Shown: piece by piece, positions 38,156 to 48,998 of the stretch
Numbering within the stretch: position 1 is the first letter of the stretch
Layout of the letters: every line of letters begins with the position of its first letter
Source: a virus
DNA length: 56,939 nucleotides
IMG/VR virus record: IMGVR_UViG_3300042881_004166
Coordinates: 1 to 56,939 of that record
Strand: one strand, 5' to 3'
The notes under the pieces: model-generated
Told to the model about the DNA's origin: nothing
The model's database searches: none
Seen by the model: only the letters and a program-made list of their open reading frames with translations
Program-made: the position numbers and the translations under genes

Positions 38156-38475
38156 CCGCTCTCTTAGGGGAAGTTTTTCTTTTAGGTAATTGGAAAAATT
38201 ACGAAGAGCTAGAAGAAAATCTTTCAATGCCAGAAATAATTCAAACCTTTAAATCTATGCACAAAACGGAAGATGAAAAAAGAAAGTTTTTAGCATCTTT
38301 GCAAGGAGTTAACTTAAACGAAAGCTCCGTAGAAGAAGGCAATAGTTTTGAGGATATAAAAAGAAAGGCTCTGGGTATACAGGCAAGTGCAGACGACGTA
38401 GTCTCACTACAAGGAAGTTATGCTGCTGAAGCAGGCTTTGGAATTGGCGCAGGCTTAGGATACTCAAGGGTGTAA
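37817..38475 (+). CDS. Tail assembly chaperone, -1 frameshift long form
   Basis: The second frame is open from after a TGA at 38101-38103 to the stop at 38473-38475 and is one nt behind the first frame. A slip at CCCAAAC (38107-38113) joins 99 codons of the short form to 120 residues that include FLLGNWKNYEELEENLSMPEIIQTFKSM and an acidic C-terminus, giving about 219 residues. This is the gpG-gpGT arrangement of lambda and most siphoviruses. A start at 38227 without a ribosome site is an unlikely alternative. Confidence 0.8.
38107..38113 (+). promoter_or_regulatory. Slippery heptamer CCCAAAC for -1 frameshift
   Basis: C CCA AAC in the frame of the short chaperone fits X XXY YYZ exactly. The frame it leads into is open both here and downstream, and the stop of the 0 frame lies at 38153. 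Confidence 0.8.
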
Positions 38476-38485
38476 AATAATATAG

Positions 38486-41400
38486 ATGGCTGAAGATCAG
38501 ATAGTAACCAGAATAGTCGCTACGGCAGACTTTTCAAACCTTATTGTAGACTTAAACAAGGTTTCTTCAGCCTTAACTAATTTACAGACAAAGCTAAACG
38601 CAACAAACAAAAACCTATCAGCGCAAGCGGCGGTAATGAACCGTTCTTTTGCAGAAACAATGAGAAGTACTGGGCAATTTTCTACCCACTTCGTAAACCT
38701 TCAATCTGATGTAGAGAAATTTGGATCTCAATTAGATAAAGGTCAAATAAAATTAAGACAATTCTTTCAAGTATATCAAGGACATGTAAAAACAAATAGC
38801 GGAATTGTAAGACAGTTAGCTGCTCAACAAGTACAATTACAAAATGCCATATTGCAACCACTAGGTAAAAACTCTGAAGGATTAATGCAATACAATGTTC
38901 ATATTCCAACTGGATTGGACAAAGTAAAAAATAGAACAGCTCTAGCAAGACAAGAGTTGCAAATTATGAACAGAGTAATTCAAGAAGGAGCAAACTCTTT
39001 AATTAACTGGGGTAAAAATACTCAGTGGGCAGGACGTCAGCTAACAGTAGGTTTAACAATACCACTTGCAGCTTTTGGTAAAGCTTCAGCAGATGCATTT
39101 AGAACCGCAGACCAAGAATTAACTAGATTAACTAAGGTTTATGGAGGATTAACTGCTAAATCTTCTTTAGAGTTGGCAAAGATAAGAGCAGATGTTGCAG
39201 CAACAGCATCAGAGTTAGCAAAGGGATATGGAGCATCATTTAAAGAAACTCTGGGTCTTGCAGCGGACATTGCTGCAACTGGAAAAGAGGGAGACGATCT
39301 TTTAGGATCTATTAAAGAAACAACTCGTCTTGCAGTTCTTGGTGAAGTTGATAGACAAGATGCAATGAAAGCTACACTTGCAATTCAGTCAGCTTTTAAG
39401 CAAAACACAGATGAGTTAGCAGAATCAATTAACTTTTTAAACGCAGTTGAAAACCAAACATCAACAACTCTTGGAGATTTAGTAGAAGCAATTCCTAAAG
39501 CGGGACCAGTAATAAAAGGTCTAGGAGGAAGTGTTCAAGATCTTGCTTTGTATTTAACAGCAATGAGAGAAGGCGGAATTAATGCAACAGAAGGAGCAAA
39601 TGCTCTTAAGTCTGCACTAGCTTCTTTAATTAACCCAACAGATGTAGCTATTGATAAATTTGCAGATTTTGGAATTAACTTAAAAGCAATTGTAAATGAT
39701 AATGCTGGAAACGTTACCGATACATTATTGGCTTTACAGGAAGGATTAGATAATCTAAACCCTTTGCAAAAATCTCAAGCAATTGAGCAATTGTTTGGAA
39801 AATTCCAGTTTTCAAGAATTAGTGCATTGTTTGAAAACTTAGGAAAACAAGGAAGTCAAACTTTAGAAGTAATGGATTTAATGAAAGCAAGCTCTCAAGA
39901 TTTAGCTAACATTGCTGGACGAGAGTTAGCAATGGTTACAGAATCTGCTTCTGGTAGATATCGCAGAGCATTAGAAGGGCTTAAAGCAGAACTTGCTGGG
40001 GTTGGAGAACAGTTCTTAACAATCAACACTCATTTAATAAATATTGTTAGTGGAATTTTAAAATTTATAGATAAGCTGCCTGCCCCATTAAAGTCATTGC
40101 TGGCCTTCTTTGGAGGACTGACAGCAGTTGCAGGACCTCTGATTATGTTAACTGGTGTACTTGCAAACTTCTTTGGATACATAATAAAAGGAGCTTCTCA
40201 GTTTAGAGCGTTATTTAAAGGTGGTGCTGGATGGAAACTTCTTACACCAGACATCCTTGCTGCAAATAAAGCAGGAGCTTTAGTAGAGGCTACCTTCTAC
40301 AGTGATGCAAAAGCAGCAGACATTCTTCAACAATCTATAACTAGACTTTCTGCTTCTTACAATAAGCTTGCAACAGATGCTAATAGTGCAATTATAGCTA
40401 CAAACCCAGGCGTATCAACAATGGCAGGAAATTCTGTTATCGCAGCAGGCGGAAGATCAGTAAACCCTAATAGCCCTTACATTGGAGCAATTGGAACAAG
40501 AGCTGCAGCACACCACAACCCAGTTTCTGCAATGAACAAAGACCAAAAAAATAGTCAAACAATTCACTCATTTACACCACAACCAATTCCTGTAAATCAA
40601 AAAATAGGTGCTGTTCCTCAAATATTTTCAACAGGAAATTTGCCAGAGTACGAAGGATTAACTACATCAAGAGGAGTATCAACTGGAATAGTTGCTGGAG
40701 AAGCAGCTAAGTGGCACGCATTAATGGGAACTTTGTCTATGATGTCAAAAAGAGAGGTTGCTGATTTAAAGAAAGAAATTGCTAGAACGGGTACATTTAG
40801 TGCAGACATAAATAAAACATTTGGACAGTTGCTTCCAGCAATGACTCAGTTAACAACAAATGCTGCAAGCCAATCAGCAGCAGTAGTAGCTCAATTAAAA
40901 GCAGGAAAAATTAATCTTGACGCTGCTCGTGCAAAAATAATTGCTATTAATGCTGAGCTAGAAATGTTAATGTCTCAAACAACTTCTCAGATGGCTGCTA
41001 GTATGGGTAAAACTGCAAACTTAACACAAGTTCCTTTGATAAATCAACCAGTCGTTAGCCCTAAAGGCAAAGCCAATATTAAAGAAATCTTTAGAGCAAA
41101 AAGACCATCTGCTCAAATAATTGATAAGATTGCTAGGGCTCTTGGTGTAAGAACTTACGGAGCAGGTTACTCAACAGAGACAACAATTCCTAAAATGAAT
41201 ACTGGCGGAATTGTTCCTGGAACTGGTAACACAGATACTTATCACACTACTCTACCAGCAGGAGCTTTTGTTGTAAACAAACAAGCTACAGCAGAAAATA
41301 TGGATATTCTTGGGCCAATGATGGGAATGAATAAGGGCGGAGAAGTTCCAGTAGTACTTACTCCTGGAGAAGCAGTAATTGAACCCTACACAGCCCAAAA

Positions 41401-44400
41401 GAATATAAAAACATTGTACGCTATAAACGGTCCAGGGGTTGGCGGAAACGAATTAAATGCAGGAGGACAATTCCTGCCAGCAACAATGCTTTGGCAAGGA
41501 AGTAAGATGAATGCTATTCTTGCACACCCAGATCAAGATGGAAGAAGAGCTAGCCTAGGACTTCCGCCAGGAAATACAATACCTGGAAAAATGTTTGCAG
41601 ATGACTTTATGCAAATGCGTAAAAAAGGTATGCACCCAGGTGGTCTTTTGTATGAAATTGGAACACAGCTAGGTTATGATAAAAAGAGTTTACAATTTGC
41701 CATAAACCCTATGGAAAAAGAAATAAGAACCGCACTGACGTCAGCGGGAAATATAACACCAAAACAATACGATCAAATAGTTTCAGGAATTATTCACAAG
41801 CATATTAACAAAGTAAAAAGATTTAGCCCAGCAAAAGGAAGACCAGTTTCTTTCTTAGAAGAAATAATGTCATTAGGATTCCAAAGAAATGAAAAAAATA
41901 AAGGTGTCAAAAAAGGCAGTGTTAAAAATGTTGGCTTTGATGGACAAAAAGTACCACAACCATTTATTTCAACTGGTGGCGGAATACCTCAATCAATGGC
42001 AAAGCCACATTATGAAAAAATGCAGGATCTTTACCCAGAGTCACAAAGACAAAAATCTCCATCTTTTGGAGTTGGCAAAACAATAAAATCAGTGTTTGGT
42101 GCAGAAAGAGGACATGTTGCAGCAGGACTTCCATTTGGTGGTATGAAATTTAATCCTGCCGTAAGAGGAATAAGTCCAAATAATTATTCAATGCCGTCAC
42201 ACGGAAGAAAAGCATTTTTAGGAATGCCATTAAAAAAATTAGCACAAGGATGGTCTAACCCAAGATACATAGGTCCTGACCCACGCTCAGAAGCATTGAC
42301 CAGAAAATGGAAAATGGGATACAACAGGGGTGGCATGGTCGGTGGCTTGCAGGCTTCTCCTAGAGGATATAATGCTGGCGGAATGATTGCACAAATGCTT
42401 CTACCAATGCTTGGATACATGGGTGGGCAATCAATAGGAACTCAAGTTGGTGGCACAGGTGGAGGCTTTGCTGGTGGAATGATTGGATCAATGATTCCTT
42501 CAATGTTTATGGGAAGCATGGGGGCAAATAGAACTAAAACGGCTCCAGGATCTGATGAGGCTTATGAGAAATACGGAAATCGTGTAGGTAAATCAGCTTT
42601 AGCAAATAATAAATTTTCATTATCTTTAGCAAATTCAGCAGCACAAGGATCTAAGGTATCTAGAGTTCTGACCACTCTTATAGGAGGGTTAACAAAAACA
42701 AATCTTGTAGTAGGCGGAGTAACACTTGCCCTGGGAGTTGGATATAAGGCATTTAGGGATTATCAAGAAGGAGTTAGACTAAATGTATCTACTTTTGGTC
42801 TAACCGAAGAAGCTGCAGAAAAAGCTGGACTAAAGGTAACAAGCTATAATTCAGCCATTAAAGATTCTATTGGGACAATAAACGCAACTATTGAAAGAAA
42901 TAAAATGCTTTATGAAAGCATGAACTCTGCTGGAATTCCAATTAAGATGACTATTGCAGAGTATAAAAAATTAAAAGAAGAAGTTAAAATAAGCATGAGT
43001 GATTCTATTGAGGCAATTAATAGAATGAAAGAAACAGATCTAAAAGATTATGCAGAAAGACTAAAAGCTCAAATGATCTCAGCTGGAGCTTCCGCAGATG
43101 AAGCTTCTAAAAAAATATATGCAGCATTTGCTTTGTCTGAAAAGTTTGCGCTAGCAGGATCTTCAACATTAGGAAATATGGGATTTAATAACATAAAAGA
43201 CGGAATAACTGCAGCAATAGAGGCCTACAAGGTATTTAACGACACAGTTAAAAACGAAAGTCCAGATGCTCAGGGAATGGCATTAACAACATCTTTGGAT
43301 GCAGTAAATAAGGCTATAGAAGAATCAATTGCTCTTAGCGAAAAGAAAGCTAAGGCAGACAAGTCTGGAAAGACTTTAGTGATATCTAGATCTCAAGCAG
43401 AAATTGAAGTTATTAATAAAATAAAGTCTAAAGTTTCTGAACAAACAAATGTTTCTCAAGGGCTACTAAATAGTATTTTTGATCAAAACAAAGAAGCAAA
43501 GAAATTCCTTTCTTTGCAAGATACCGCTTTAAGTGTTATGCAAAAATTAAGGCTTCAAGCTCAAGGATATACTGGAGACTTATCAATGGGCGCACTCGCA
43601 GCAGATCGACTGTTTTCAATGAGAGCTGCAATTGAATCTAATGTTACGGCGTTTTCTACTTCTCAAAGTGGTCCATTATTTGGAATATCTCAAAAATTAA
43701 AAATTGCTCAAGAGCAGTATAAAAAATTAGGATTAGCATCTCAAGGTGCTAGCGTTAAGCAGCAAATTGACTCAAGAAAAGCTGGCGAAGCAATTGATGC
43801 AAAAATTAAAAAGATTCAAGAAGAGGCTGATGCAAGGCGTAAAGCATTAACTCAAACACTAAAGGATGAAGATTTCTTAACTCAAGTTAAGAAAAAACAA
43901 CTAGAATATCAAGATGCCTTATCTTCTGGAGATATGTCGAGGGCAGCTCAAGCACAGCTAGATATTAAATCAATGAACAAACAACAGCAAACTGATAAAG
44001 CAATACAATCAATTGATGACAAAGAAAAGTTTGACATTGGCAAATTAGAATCTCAAAGAAAAGCACTTTCAGACGCTAATCAAAAACTTGCAGACAGTGC
44101 TTCACTAGCTGGAAATGGGTTGCAAAAGTTTGCAAAAGAAATAGAAGGTTATCAATCAACAATTTCTAAATACAATAATTCATTGACAAACTACCTTACA
44201 CTTTTAAAAAATAATGATGGAAAGACAAGTATGGAAGGTCCTGCAGCAGAGTTCCTTAACGAAATTAAAAATATTCCTGGCGTGACTTTGCCAAATAAAT
44301 TTGCTGGCCCAAGACCAAAATCAAGTACTGAAATGGCATATGAAATTGTTTCAGGTTACTCAGAATTATTAAAAACTATAAATACAGACACAGCTGTTAT

Positions 44401-44857
44401 TAATGTTAAATCGGCCGAAATTGATGATAAATCAAAAGTACCAGAAAATAGAAATTATGCACGTGGTCCTGTGGGCACTACTGGAAGAGGAGCTTCTGGA
44501 TACGTGCCTCAAATTCCAAAAACTACTACCTATACAGAAAAGCCATCGTATGCTGCAGGAAGTTATTTTAGTTATACACCAGGATCTCCTATTAAAAAAT
44601 CAATGGGTGGATTAATTAAGATGTCCACAGTTCCTAGAATGTCTGCTGGCGGTCCAGTAATAAATACCGTTCCTAGATACAATAAGGGAGGAATTGTTAA
44701 TAGTTCGAATAGCTCATCATCTTCTTCGGTAAGAATTGAAACCCTATCAATAAACTATCCAACAGCACCAACCAATGCAAAAGAGTTCTTTGCTCAAGTT
44801 GAAGAGATAGCAAGACAAAAAGGAATTAAAGTACTAGCAGGGGGGAGGGCAGTATAA
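38486..44857 (+). CDS. Tape measure protein (2123 aa)
   Basis: This is the largest gene in the window. Residues about 200-400 (SADAFRTADQELTRLTKVYGGLT...LVEAIPKAGPVIKGLGGSVQDLALYLTAMREGGIN) are the TP901-like tail tape measure core. A hydrophobic segment lies at about 531-568, Gly-rich membrane-like stretches at about 1300-1346 and 1395-1422, MNTGGIVPG/MNKGGEVPVVLTPGEAVI repeats at about 900-960 and again near the C-terminus, and coiled coils at about 1760-1900. At the usual 0.15 nm per residue it predicts a tail of roughly 320 nm. TAAAAT ends 7 nt before the ATG, without SD. Confidence 0.9.
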   Translation: MAEDQIVTRIVATADFSNLIVDLNKVSSALTNLQTKLNATNKNLSAQAAVMNRSFAETMRSTGQFSTHFVNLQSDVEKFGSQLDKGQIKLRQFFQVYQGHVKTNSGIVRQLAAQQVQLQNAILQPLGKNSEGLMQYNVHIPTGLDKVKNRTALARQELQIMNRVIQEGANSLINWGKNTQWAGRQLTVGLTIPLAAFGKASADAFRTADQELTRLTKVYGGLTAKSSLELAKIRADVAATASELAKGYGASFKETLGLAADIAATGKEGDDLLGSIKETTRLAVLGEVDRQDAMKATLAIQSAFKQNTDELAESINFLNAVENQTSTTLGDLVEAIPKAGPVIKGLGGSVQDLALYLTAMREGGINATEGANALKSALASLINPTDVAIDKFADFGINLKAIVNDNAGNVTDTLLALQEGLDNLNPLQKSQAIEQLFGKFQFSRISALFENLGKQGSQTLEVMDLMKASSQDLANIAGRELAMVTESASGRYRRALEGLKAELAGVGEQFLTINTHLINIVSGILKFIDKLPAPLKSLLAFFGGLTAVAGPLIMLTGVLANFFGYIIKGASQFRALFKGGAGWKLLTPDILAANKAGALVEATFYSDAKAADILQQSITRLSASYNKLATDANSAIIATNPGVSTMAGNSVIAAGGRSVNPNSPYIGAIGTRAAAHHNPVSAMNKDQKNSQTIHSFTPQPIPVNQKIGAVPQIFSTGNLPEYEGLTTSRGVSTGIVAGEAAKWHALMGTLSMMSKREVADLKKEIARTGTFSADINKTFGQLLPAMTQLTTNAASQSAAVVAQLKAGKINLDAARAKIIAINAELEMLMSQTTSQMAASMGKTANLTQVPLINQPVVSPKGKANIKEIFRAKRPSAQIIDKIARALGVRTYGAGYSTETTIPKMNTGGIVPGTGNTDTYHTTLPAGAFVVNKQATAENMDILGPMMGMNKGGEVPVVLTPGEAVIEPYTAQKNIKTLYAINGPGVGGNELNAGGQFLPATMLWQGSKMNAILAHPDQDGRRASLGLPPGNTIPGKMFADDFMQMRKKGMHPGGLLYEIGTQLGYDKKSLQFAINPMEKEIRTALTSAGNITPKQYDQIVSGIIHKHINKVKRFSPAKGRPVSFLEEIMSLGFQRNEKNKGVKKGSVKNVGFDGQKVPQPFISTGGGIPQSMAKPHYEKMQDLYPESQRQKSPSFGVGKTIKSVFGAERGHVAAGLPFGGMKFNPAVRGISPNNYSMPSHGRKAFLGMPLKKLAQGWSNPRYIGPDPRSEALTRKWKMGYNRGGMVGGLQASPRGYNAGGMIAQMLLPMLGYMGGQSIGTQVGGTGGGFAGGMIGSMIPSMFMGSMGANRTKTAPGSDEAYEKYGNRVGKSALANNKFSLSLANSAAQGSKVSRVLTTLIGGLTKTNLVVGGVTLALGVGYKAFRDYQEGVRLNVSTFGLTEEAAEKAGLKVTSYNSAIKDSIGTINATIERNKMLYESMNSAGIPIKMTIAEYKKLKEEVKISMSDSIEAINRMKETDLKDYAERLKAQMISAGASADEASKKIYAAFALSEKFALAGSSTLGNMGFNNIKDGITAAIEAYKVFNDTVKNESPDAQGMALTTSLDAVNKAIEESIALSEKKAKADKSGKTLVISRSQAEIEVINKIKSKVSEQTNVSQGLLNSIFDQNKEAKKFLSLQDTALSVMQKLRLQAQGYTGDLSMGALAADRLFSMRAAIESNVTAFSTSQSGPLFGISQKLKIAQEQYKKLGLASQGASVKQQIDSRKAGEAIDAKIKKIQEEADARRKALTQTLKDEDFLTQVKKKQLEYQDALSSGDMSRAAQAQLDIKSMNKQQQTDKAIQSIDDKEKFDIGKLESQRKALSDANQKLADSASLAGNGLQKFAKEIEGYQSTISKYNNSLTNYLTLLKNNDGKTSMEGPAAEFLNEIKNIPGVTLPNKFAGPRPKSSTEMAYEIVSGYSELLKTINTDTAVINVKSAEIDDKSKVPENRNYARGPVGTTGRGASGYVPQIPKTTTYTEKPSYAAGSYFSYTPGSPIKKSMGGLIKMSTVPRMSAGGPVINTVPRYNKGGIVNSSNSSSSSSVRIETLSINYPTAPTNAKEFFAQVEEIARQKGIKVLAGGRAV

Positions 44858-45315
44858 TGACAGCAATGGTATTGCCAGTTGGCTCTTTATTAAAACTTAA
44901 CTCAACAATAAATTTATCTGAGCATAATAGACAACCCGTATCTTTAAACAAGATAAGAATTGAAAAAACTCAAAGAATGGCAAATGGAACAATGCGTAAA
45001 TTTTTTGTTTCAGAAAAAGAAAGCATAAATGTTTCCTGGTCCATGCTTCCTTCTCATTCAACAATGACTGTAGACGGAGGTTATGGAGCGGTAGACATAA
45101 AGTCTTTCTATGACGGTACCGCAGCAAAAGCTTCTGGTTCTTTATCTGGAAGATCTACTTTTGATCTATCTATAGTGTATGGAGGAACCACAAAAACAAT
45201 GGAAATGATATTTACCGCATGTTCTTTTGAAATAGTAAAAAGAAACGTAAAAGAAAATTCAACAGATACTCCTCAAGAATTCTGGAACGTATCTCTTACA
45301 ATGGAACAGGTATAA
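44857..45315 (+). CDS. Minor tail protein, distal-tail-like
   Basis: This gene encodes 152 residues; it overlaps the tape measure stop by 1 nt. SEHNRQPVSLNKIRIEKTQRMANGTMRKFFVSEKESINVSWSMLPSHSTMTVDGGYGAVDIKSFYDG and EFWNVSLTMEQV are typical of the small beta-sandwich tail protein that follows the tape measure gene in actinophages. Its role is probably to connect tube and tip. Confidence 0.7.
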   Translation: MTAMVLPVGSLLKLNSTINLSEHNRQPVSLNKIRIEKTQRMANGTMRKFFVSEKESINVSWSMLPSHSTMTVDGGYGAVDIKSFYDGTAAKASGSLSGRSTFDLSIVYGGTTKTMEMIFTACSFEIVKRNVKENSTDTPQEFWNVSLTMEQV

Positions 45316-48300
45316 TGATAGATTCAAATAAAACCAGTTTGCTTAATTTATTTAAGCAGCAAAAATCAGTAACTTCAGATGCTGGTTTGGTTATAGAGTA
45401 CAACATGAATTCTATGATTGATGGAATAACTGTTTCTTCAGCAACGGCAGATTCTTCATATACTTCTCAAATTTCTGATTGGCCTTCAGGAAAACCAAAC
45501 CCTTATAAAAAATTGTTTCCCGTAGATTCTATAATAAAGCCATTTAGACCATTAGAGTCAGGTATAAAGTATTATGTTTTCTCATCTGTAGATACTCCAG
45601 TGAATAGTTTTTCAAAGTATAGAACAGTTCAGTATCCCTCAACTCAGCCAAGAATATATATTCCTGGAGAAAAAACTGAGTATAAATATTGGCTAGGAGC
45701 AAAAAATACTAACATTGATCTAACTGTAAAGTATAAGCAAGACACGGTTATTGAAGGAAACAAAAATGCTTTATCAAATAAAATTGTAATTAGATTTGAA
45801 AAAAATCATTTTCTTCCCACTAACTACTCCTTATTAATTACTAAGTCCGACAACACAACTCAGTCAGTTGGGCCATTTACTACACCGACAGACGGAAATA
45901 TCGTATTAAACTATAATGGAACTTCTTGGGTAAACACGTCTTTGGTAGAGCCAATAACTTACTCAACTCCAGTTTCTATTAAATCAATTAAACTTACTGC
46001 AACAAATTCAAATCTTGGAGGAATGATCGGGGTAATTGAGTTATCAGCAAGATGGGTAAAAGACATATCCTCAGATTTAGTTGACTTTGACATAAGCAAA
46101 GAGTCTTCATCTTCTTCCACGGACGTACTCCCAGTAGGATTTGTTACCGCAAACAGCATGTCAGCAAATATTGCTAAGTATAATCAGGTAACATCTCAGA
46201 TAGTTTCTTATGTTAGAGATTCCGTTGAGTTTGATAGCTCATTGCTGTATCTAGTAAAAAATGCTGAACTTCGCCCATTCTTTAATGTCTACCATAGCAA
46301 CGCAACAACTGTTGCTGGTTCTTACGACAAAGTGTCCCAAGGATTCTATTACATTAATGATTTCAATATAGATGAGTATGGAAGCGCAGCAATATTTTCT
46401 TTAGATGGCTCTAAGTATTTAATGGAAACCGTATGCCCAGATATTGTGTGTGAATTCTATCCTGTAACTGCAATTATTAGAAGACTTCTAGACTCAATAG
46501 GTTTTGCTAGTTACAGATTTAATTTGAATGAAACAAGTGAAAAATCAATTCCTCAAGTAAATTATTGGTGGACAGATGATTCCAAAACAGTTTGGGAAGC
46601 AATTCAAGAACTATGCAGAGATATCCAAATGAATGCATTTTTTGATGAAAACAATATCCTGCAATTTTACAGCAGAGATTATATCTATGACACAGCAAGA
46701 CCAATATCCTGGACATTTTACAACGAAACAGATGGAACCACTCTTCCAAACATTATTAAATTTAATAAAAAAGATATAGTTGGAGCAAACTACGTAAAAG
46801 TTTTGTGGGAAACACAGATGACTTCAGATTATATAGGTACTTCTGGATCTCTTTGGAACGCTCCCACTACATTATTAAGCGCAGGAGGATTATCTCAAGA
46901 TATCAGCGCTTTGGAAAATACTTACCTGACTATTGATTCTCAAACAACAGACGTATATGCAGGTCAACAATCTTTTTATAATTTTTCTGGATATGTTCTT
47001 ATAGATTCAGAAATTATTGAGTATGATGCAATGGAATATGATTGCGTATTTCTAGATGGAAGCACTGGAAAAGTAAACGTAGAGTCTGCAGCAGATATAA
47101 ATAAATACAGATCTTTGTGTAAAGCTGGGTATTCAGATGTAAATAATCCTTCTTCTAGCGCATACTTTAAGCCAAGTGGAAGATACAGAATTAAAAAAAG
47201 AGGGGCCCTGGGAACTGTAGCAGCTAAGCATGATGCTGCAAACAGTAATCTAGGAAATTGGGAATTAAGAAACGTTACATTTGATCCGTCCCAAAAGTCT
47301 ACATCAACTGGAACTACTACAAACTGGGATCTATTTTATGACTTAAGGGTTACACAACTTACATCTAGTAGTGTGTCTATTGATTTTGTAGTTCCCACAA
47401 CAGTGCCAACTTCTTATGTTATAAAAGCTTTGAAGTCAGATACAGGAAATGTCTTCAGCGAAATTTTTGAAGAGGTAGTCAATATACCTGCTGCAACTGG
47501 CAATCCACCATTTACAATATCTAACTTAAGTCTAGGAAGATACATTTTTGAAGTAACCCCAAAGTCTGGATCTTCTTCAGGTAAAGTAATGAGAAGTGGA
47601 AAGTTTACTTTATCTAGCATTACTAACGCAGCAACCATATCTTCAAATCCAGTTTCTGCGACAAAAATATATCCAAGCAAATCTTATTTTAAAATGTCGA
47701 ATCCAAATGCATCAAAAAATCAATACAACATTGCTTATAGAAATTTTGAAGGAATGTCTTTGTCTACATCAACAACAAACTCATCTCTTCCAACATACGG
47801 CTTACCCTCACCTTTATTATCAGAAAAATATTATGCTTTTGGTACAAGTATATTCTTAGACACAAATATTAACACAAAAGGTGTTTCCGCAGGTTTGGGA
47901 TTTTTTGTAAACCATACAGGAAAAACTGGGTATTATGTTATTTTAGAAACCACAAAATCTGCTGTTTCAAAAGAGACTAAATCAGTTAGAATTATAAAGG
48001 CAGACGGGTCTTCAATAAAAACCTTAGCTGATTCACAAAAAACATCTACTACAACTTTTGAGGGAGTATTTGGTGGAACTCAATACAATGTCGACGTTAG
48101 AGTAAAAGTTTCTGGTAGCAAGGTTTATATTAATGCATACATTAACGGATTTATTATTACGGCAGTAGACGTAAGCTCTTCCTCTGGAACCACAGTTAAT
48201 TCAATCCTTCCAACAACTAAAACCGTAGCATTGGCATGCGGGTCTGGCGAGATAGCAGTAGACTACGTATACGGCACAGACATAGATGTAAGCCAGTACG

Positions 48301-48974
48301 AAACTTCCTATAACAATAGAAACTTATATGCTGGCCAATATTCAGATGATTTGCTTGACATGAGTTTTGGAGATTTAATTTATAATACTGGAAACTCCGA
48401 TCCAGTTCTTAAAAATCAGACGGTAGATGATTTTGGAACAGTTGTGAGAGAGATCTATTATGTAAAGACTAAATTAAACTCTAGACCAGCATTCCCAATT
48501 AAATGGTCTACTGGTAGCAACCAAGCAGTTAGCCTGATTGGTAAAAAGATTTCTAATTTTGAAGCAGAAGCTTATGTGCTAAACAATACTTCTTCAACTG
48601 TTCCTTTAAGCGATGGCGCACTGGCCTCCTTATACGTAATAGGAAATGATTTATACCCTTCTGGAACTATGGAGTACTCCACAGATACCAGCAGTGAGTA
48701 TGCAAACAAGGAGCCCGTAATATTTGAATCTAGGTGGCTTCAGTCAGAATATGATGTAAAAAATCTTGCTGAATTTATTAAAACAAAGGCAGTAAACAAA
48801 GGAAAGATTATAGAAATAGAGACCTTTGGAAACCCAATGCTTTCTGTGGGAGACATAGTTTCAGTTAAATATGCATATCAAAATCTTCAGGAAACTCAAA
48901 AAATGATTATTACTAACGTAAGCCAATCTTTTCTAGAAGGGATTTCTACCTCGATTACTTGCAGAACTCTGTAA
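45315..48974 (+). CDS. Large minor tail protein (tip/hub-like, 1219 aa)
   Basis: An N-terminal part rich in beta strands is followed (about 360-470) by YLMETVCPDIVCEFYPVTAIIRRLLDSIGFASYRFNL and WEAIQELCRDIQMNAFFDENNILQFYSRDYIYD, a pattern of tail-hub/tip proteins of siphoviruses. SSVSIDFVVPTTVPTSYVIK near 680 is FN3-like, and a concanavalin-like jelly roll with YVILETTKSAVS follows near 870. The C-terminal IETFGNPMLSVGDIVSVKYAYQNLQETQKMIITNVSQSF is again hub-like. It is likely a central tip protein with glycan-binding parts. Confidence 0.75.
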   Translation: MIDSNKTSLLNLFKQQKSVTSDAGLVIEYNMNSMIDGITVSSATADSSYTSQISDWPSGKPNPYKKLFPVDSIIKPFRPLESGIKYYVFSSVDTPVNSFSKYRTVQYPSTQPRIYIPGEKTEYKYWLGAKNTNIDLTVKYKQDTVIEGNKNALSNKIVIRFEKNHFLPTNYSLLITKSDNTTQSVGPFTTPTDGNIVLNYNGTSWVNTSLVEPITYSTPVSIKSIKLTATNSNLGGMIGVIELSARWVKDISSDLVDFDISKESSSSSTDVLPVGFVTANSMSANIAKYNQVTSQIVSYVRDSVEFDSSLLYLVKNAELRPFFNVYHSNATTVAGSYDKVSQGFYYINDFNIDEYGSAAIFSLDGSKYLMETVCPDIVCEFYPVTAIIRRLLDSIGFASYRFNLNETSEKSIPQVNYWWTDDSKTVWEAIQELCRDIQMNAFFDENNILQFYSRDYIYDTARPISWTFYNETDGTTLPNIIKFNKKDIVGANYVKVLWETQMTSDYIGTSGSLWNAPTTLLSAGGLSQDISALENTYLTIDSQTTDVYAGQQSFYNFSGYVLIDSEIIEYDAMEYDCVFLDGSTGKVNVESAADINKYRSLCKAGYSDVNNPSSSAYFKPSGRYRIKKRGALGTVAAKHDAANSNLGNWELRNVTFDPSQKSTSTGTTTNWDLFYDLRVTQLTSSSVSIDFVVPTTVPTSYVIKALKSDTGNVFSEIFEEVVNIPAATGNPPFTISNLSLGRYIFEVTPKSGSSSGKVMRSGKFTLSSITNAATISSNPVSATKIYPSKSYFKMSNPNASKNQYNIAYRNFEGMSLSTSTTNSSLPTYGLPSPLLSEKYYAFGTSIFLDTNINTKGVSAGLGFFVNHTGKTGYYVILETTKSAVSKETKSVRIIKADGSSIKTLADSQKTSTTTFEGVFGGTQYNVDVRVKVSGSKVYINAYINGFIITAVDVSSSSGTTVNSILPTTKTVALACGSGEIAVDYVYGTDIDVSQYETSYNNRNLYAGQYSDDLLDMSFGDLIYNTGNSDPVLKNQTVDDFGTVVREIYYVKTKLNSRPAFPIKWSTGSNQAVSLIGKKISNFEAEAYVLNNTSSTVPLSDGALASLYVIGNDLYPSGTMEYSTDTSSEYANKEPVIFESRWLQSEYDVKNLAEFIKTKAVNKGKIIEIETFGNPMLSVGDIVSVKYAYQNLQETQKMIITNVSQSFLEGISTSITCRTL

Positions 48975-48983
48975 TTATCTAAA

Positions 48984-48992
48984 TGGTATAAT
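48984..48992 (+). promoter_or_regulatory. Extended -10 promoter TGGTATAAT, leaderless start
   Basis: TGGTATAAT ends at 48992, six nt before the ATG at 48999, and no SD is present. It is the best example of the leaderless arrangement. Confidence 0.65.
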
Positions 48993-48998
48993 ATTAAA

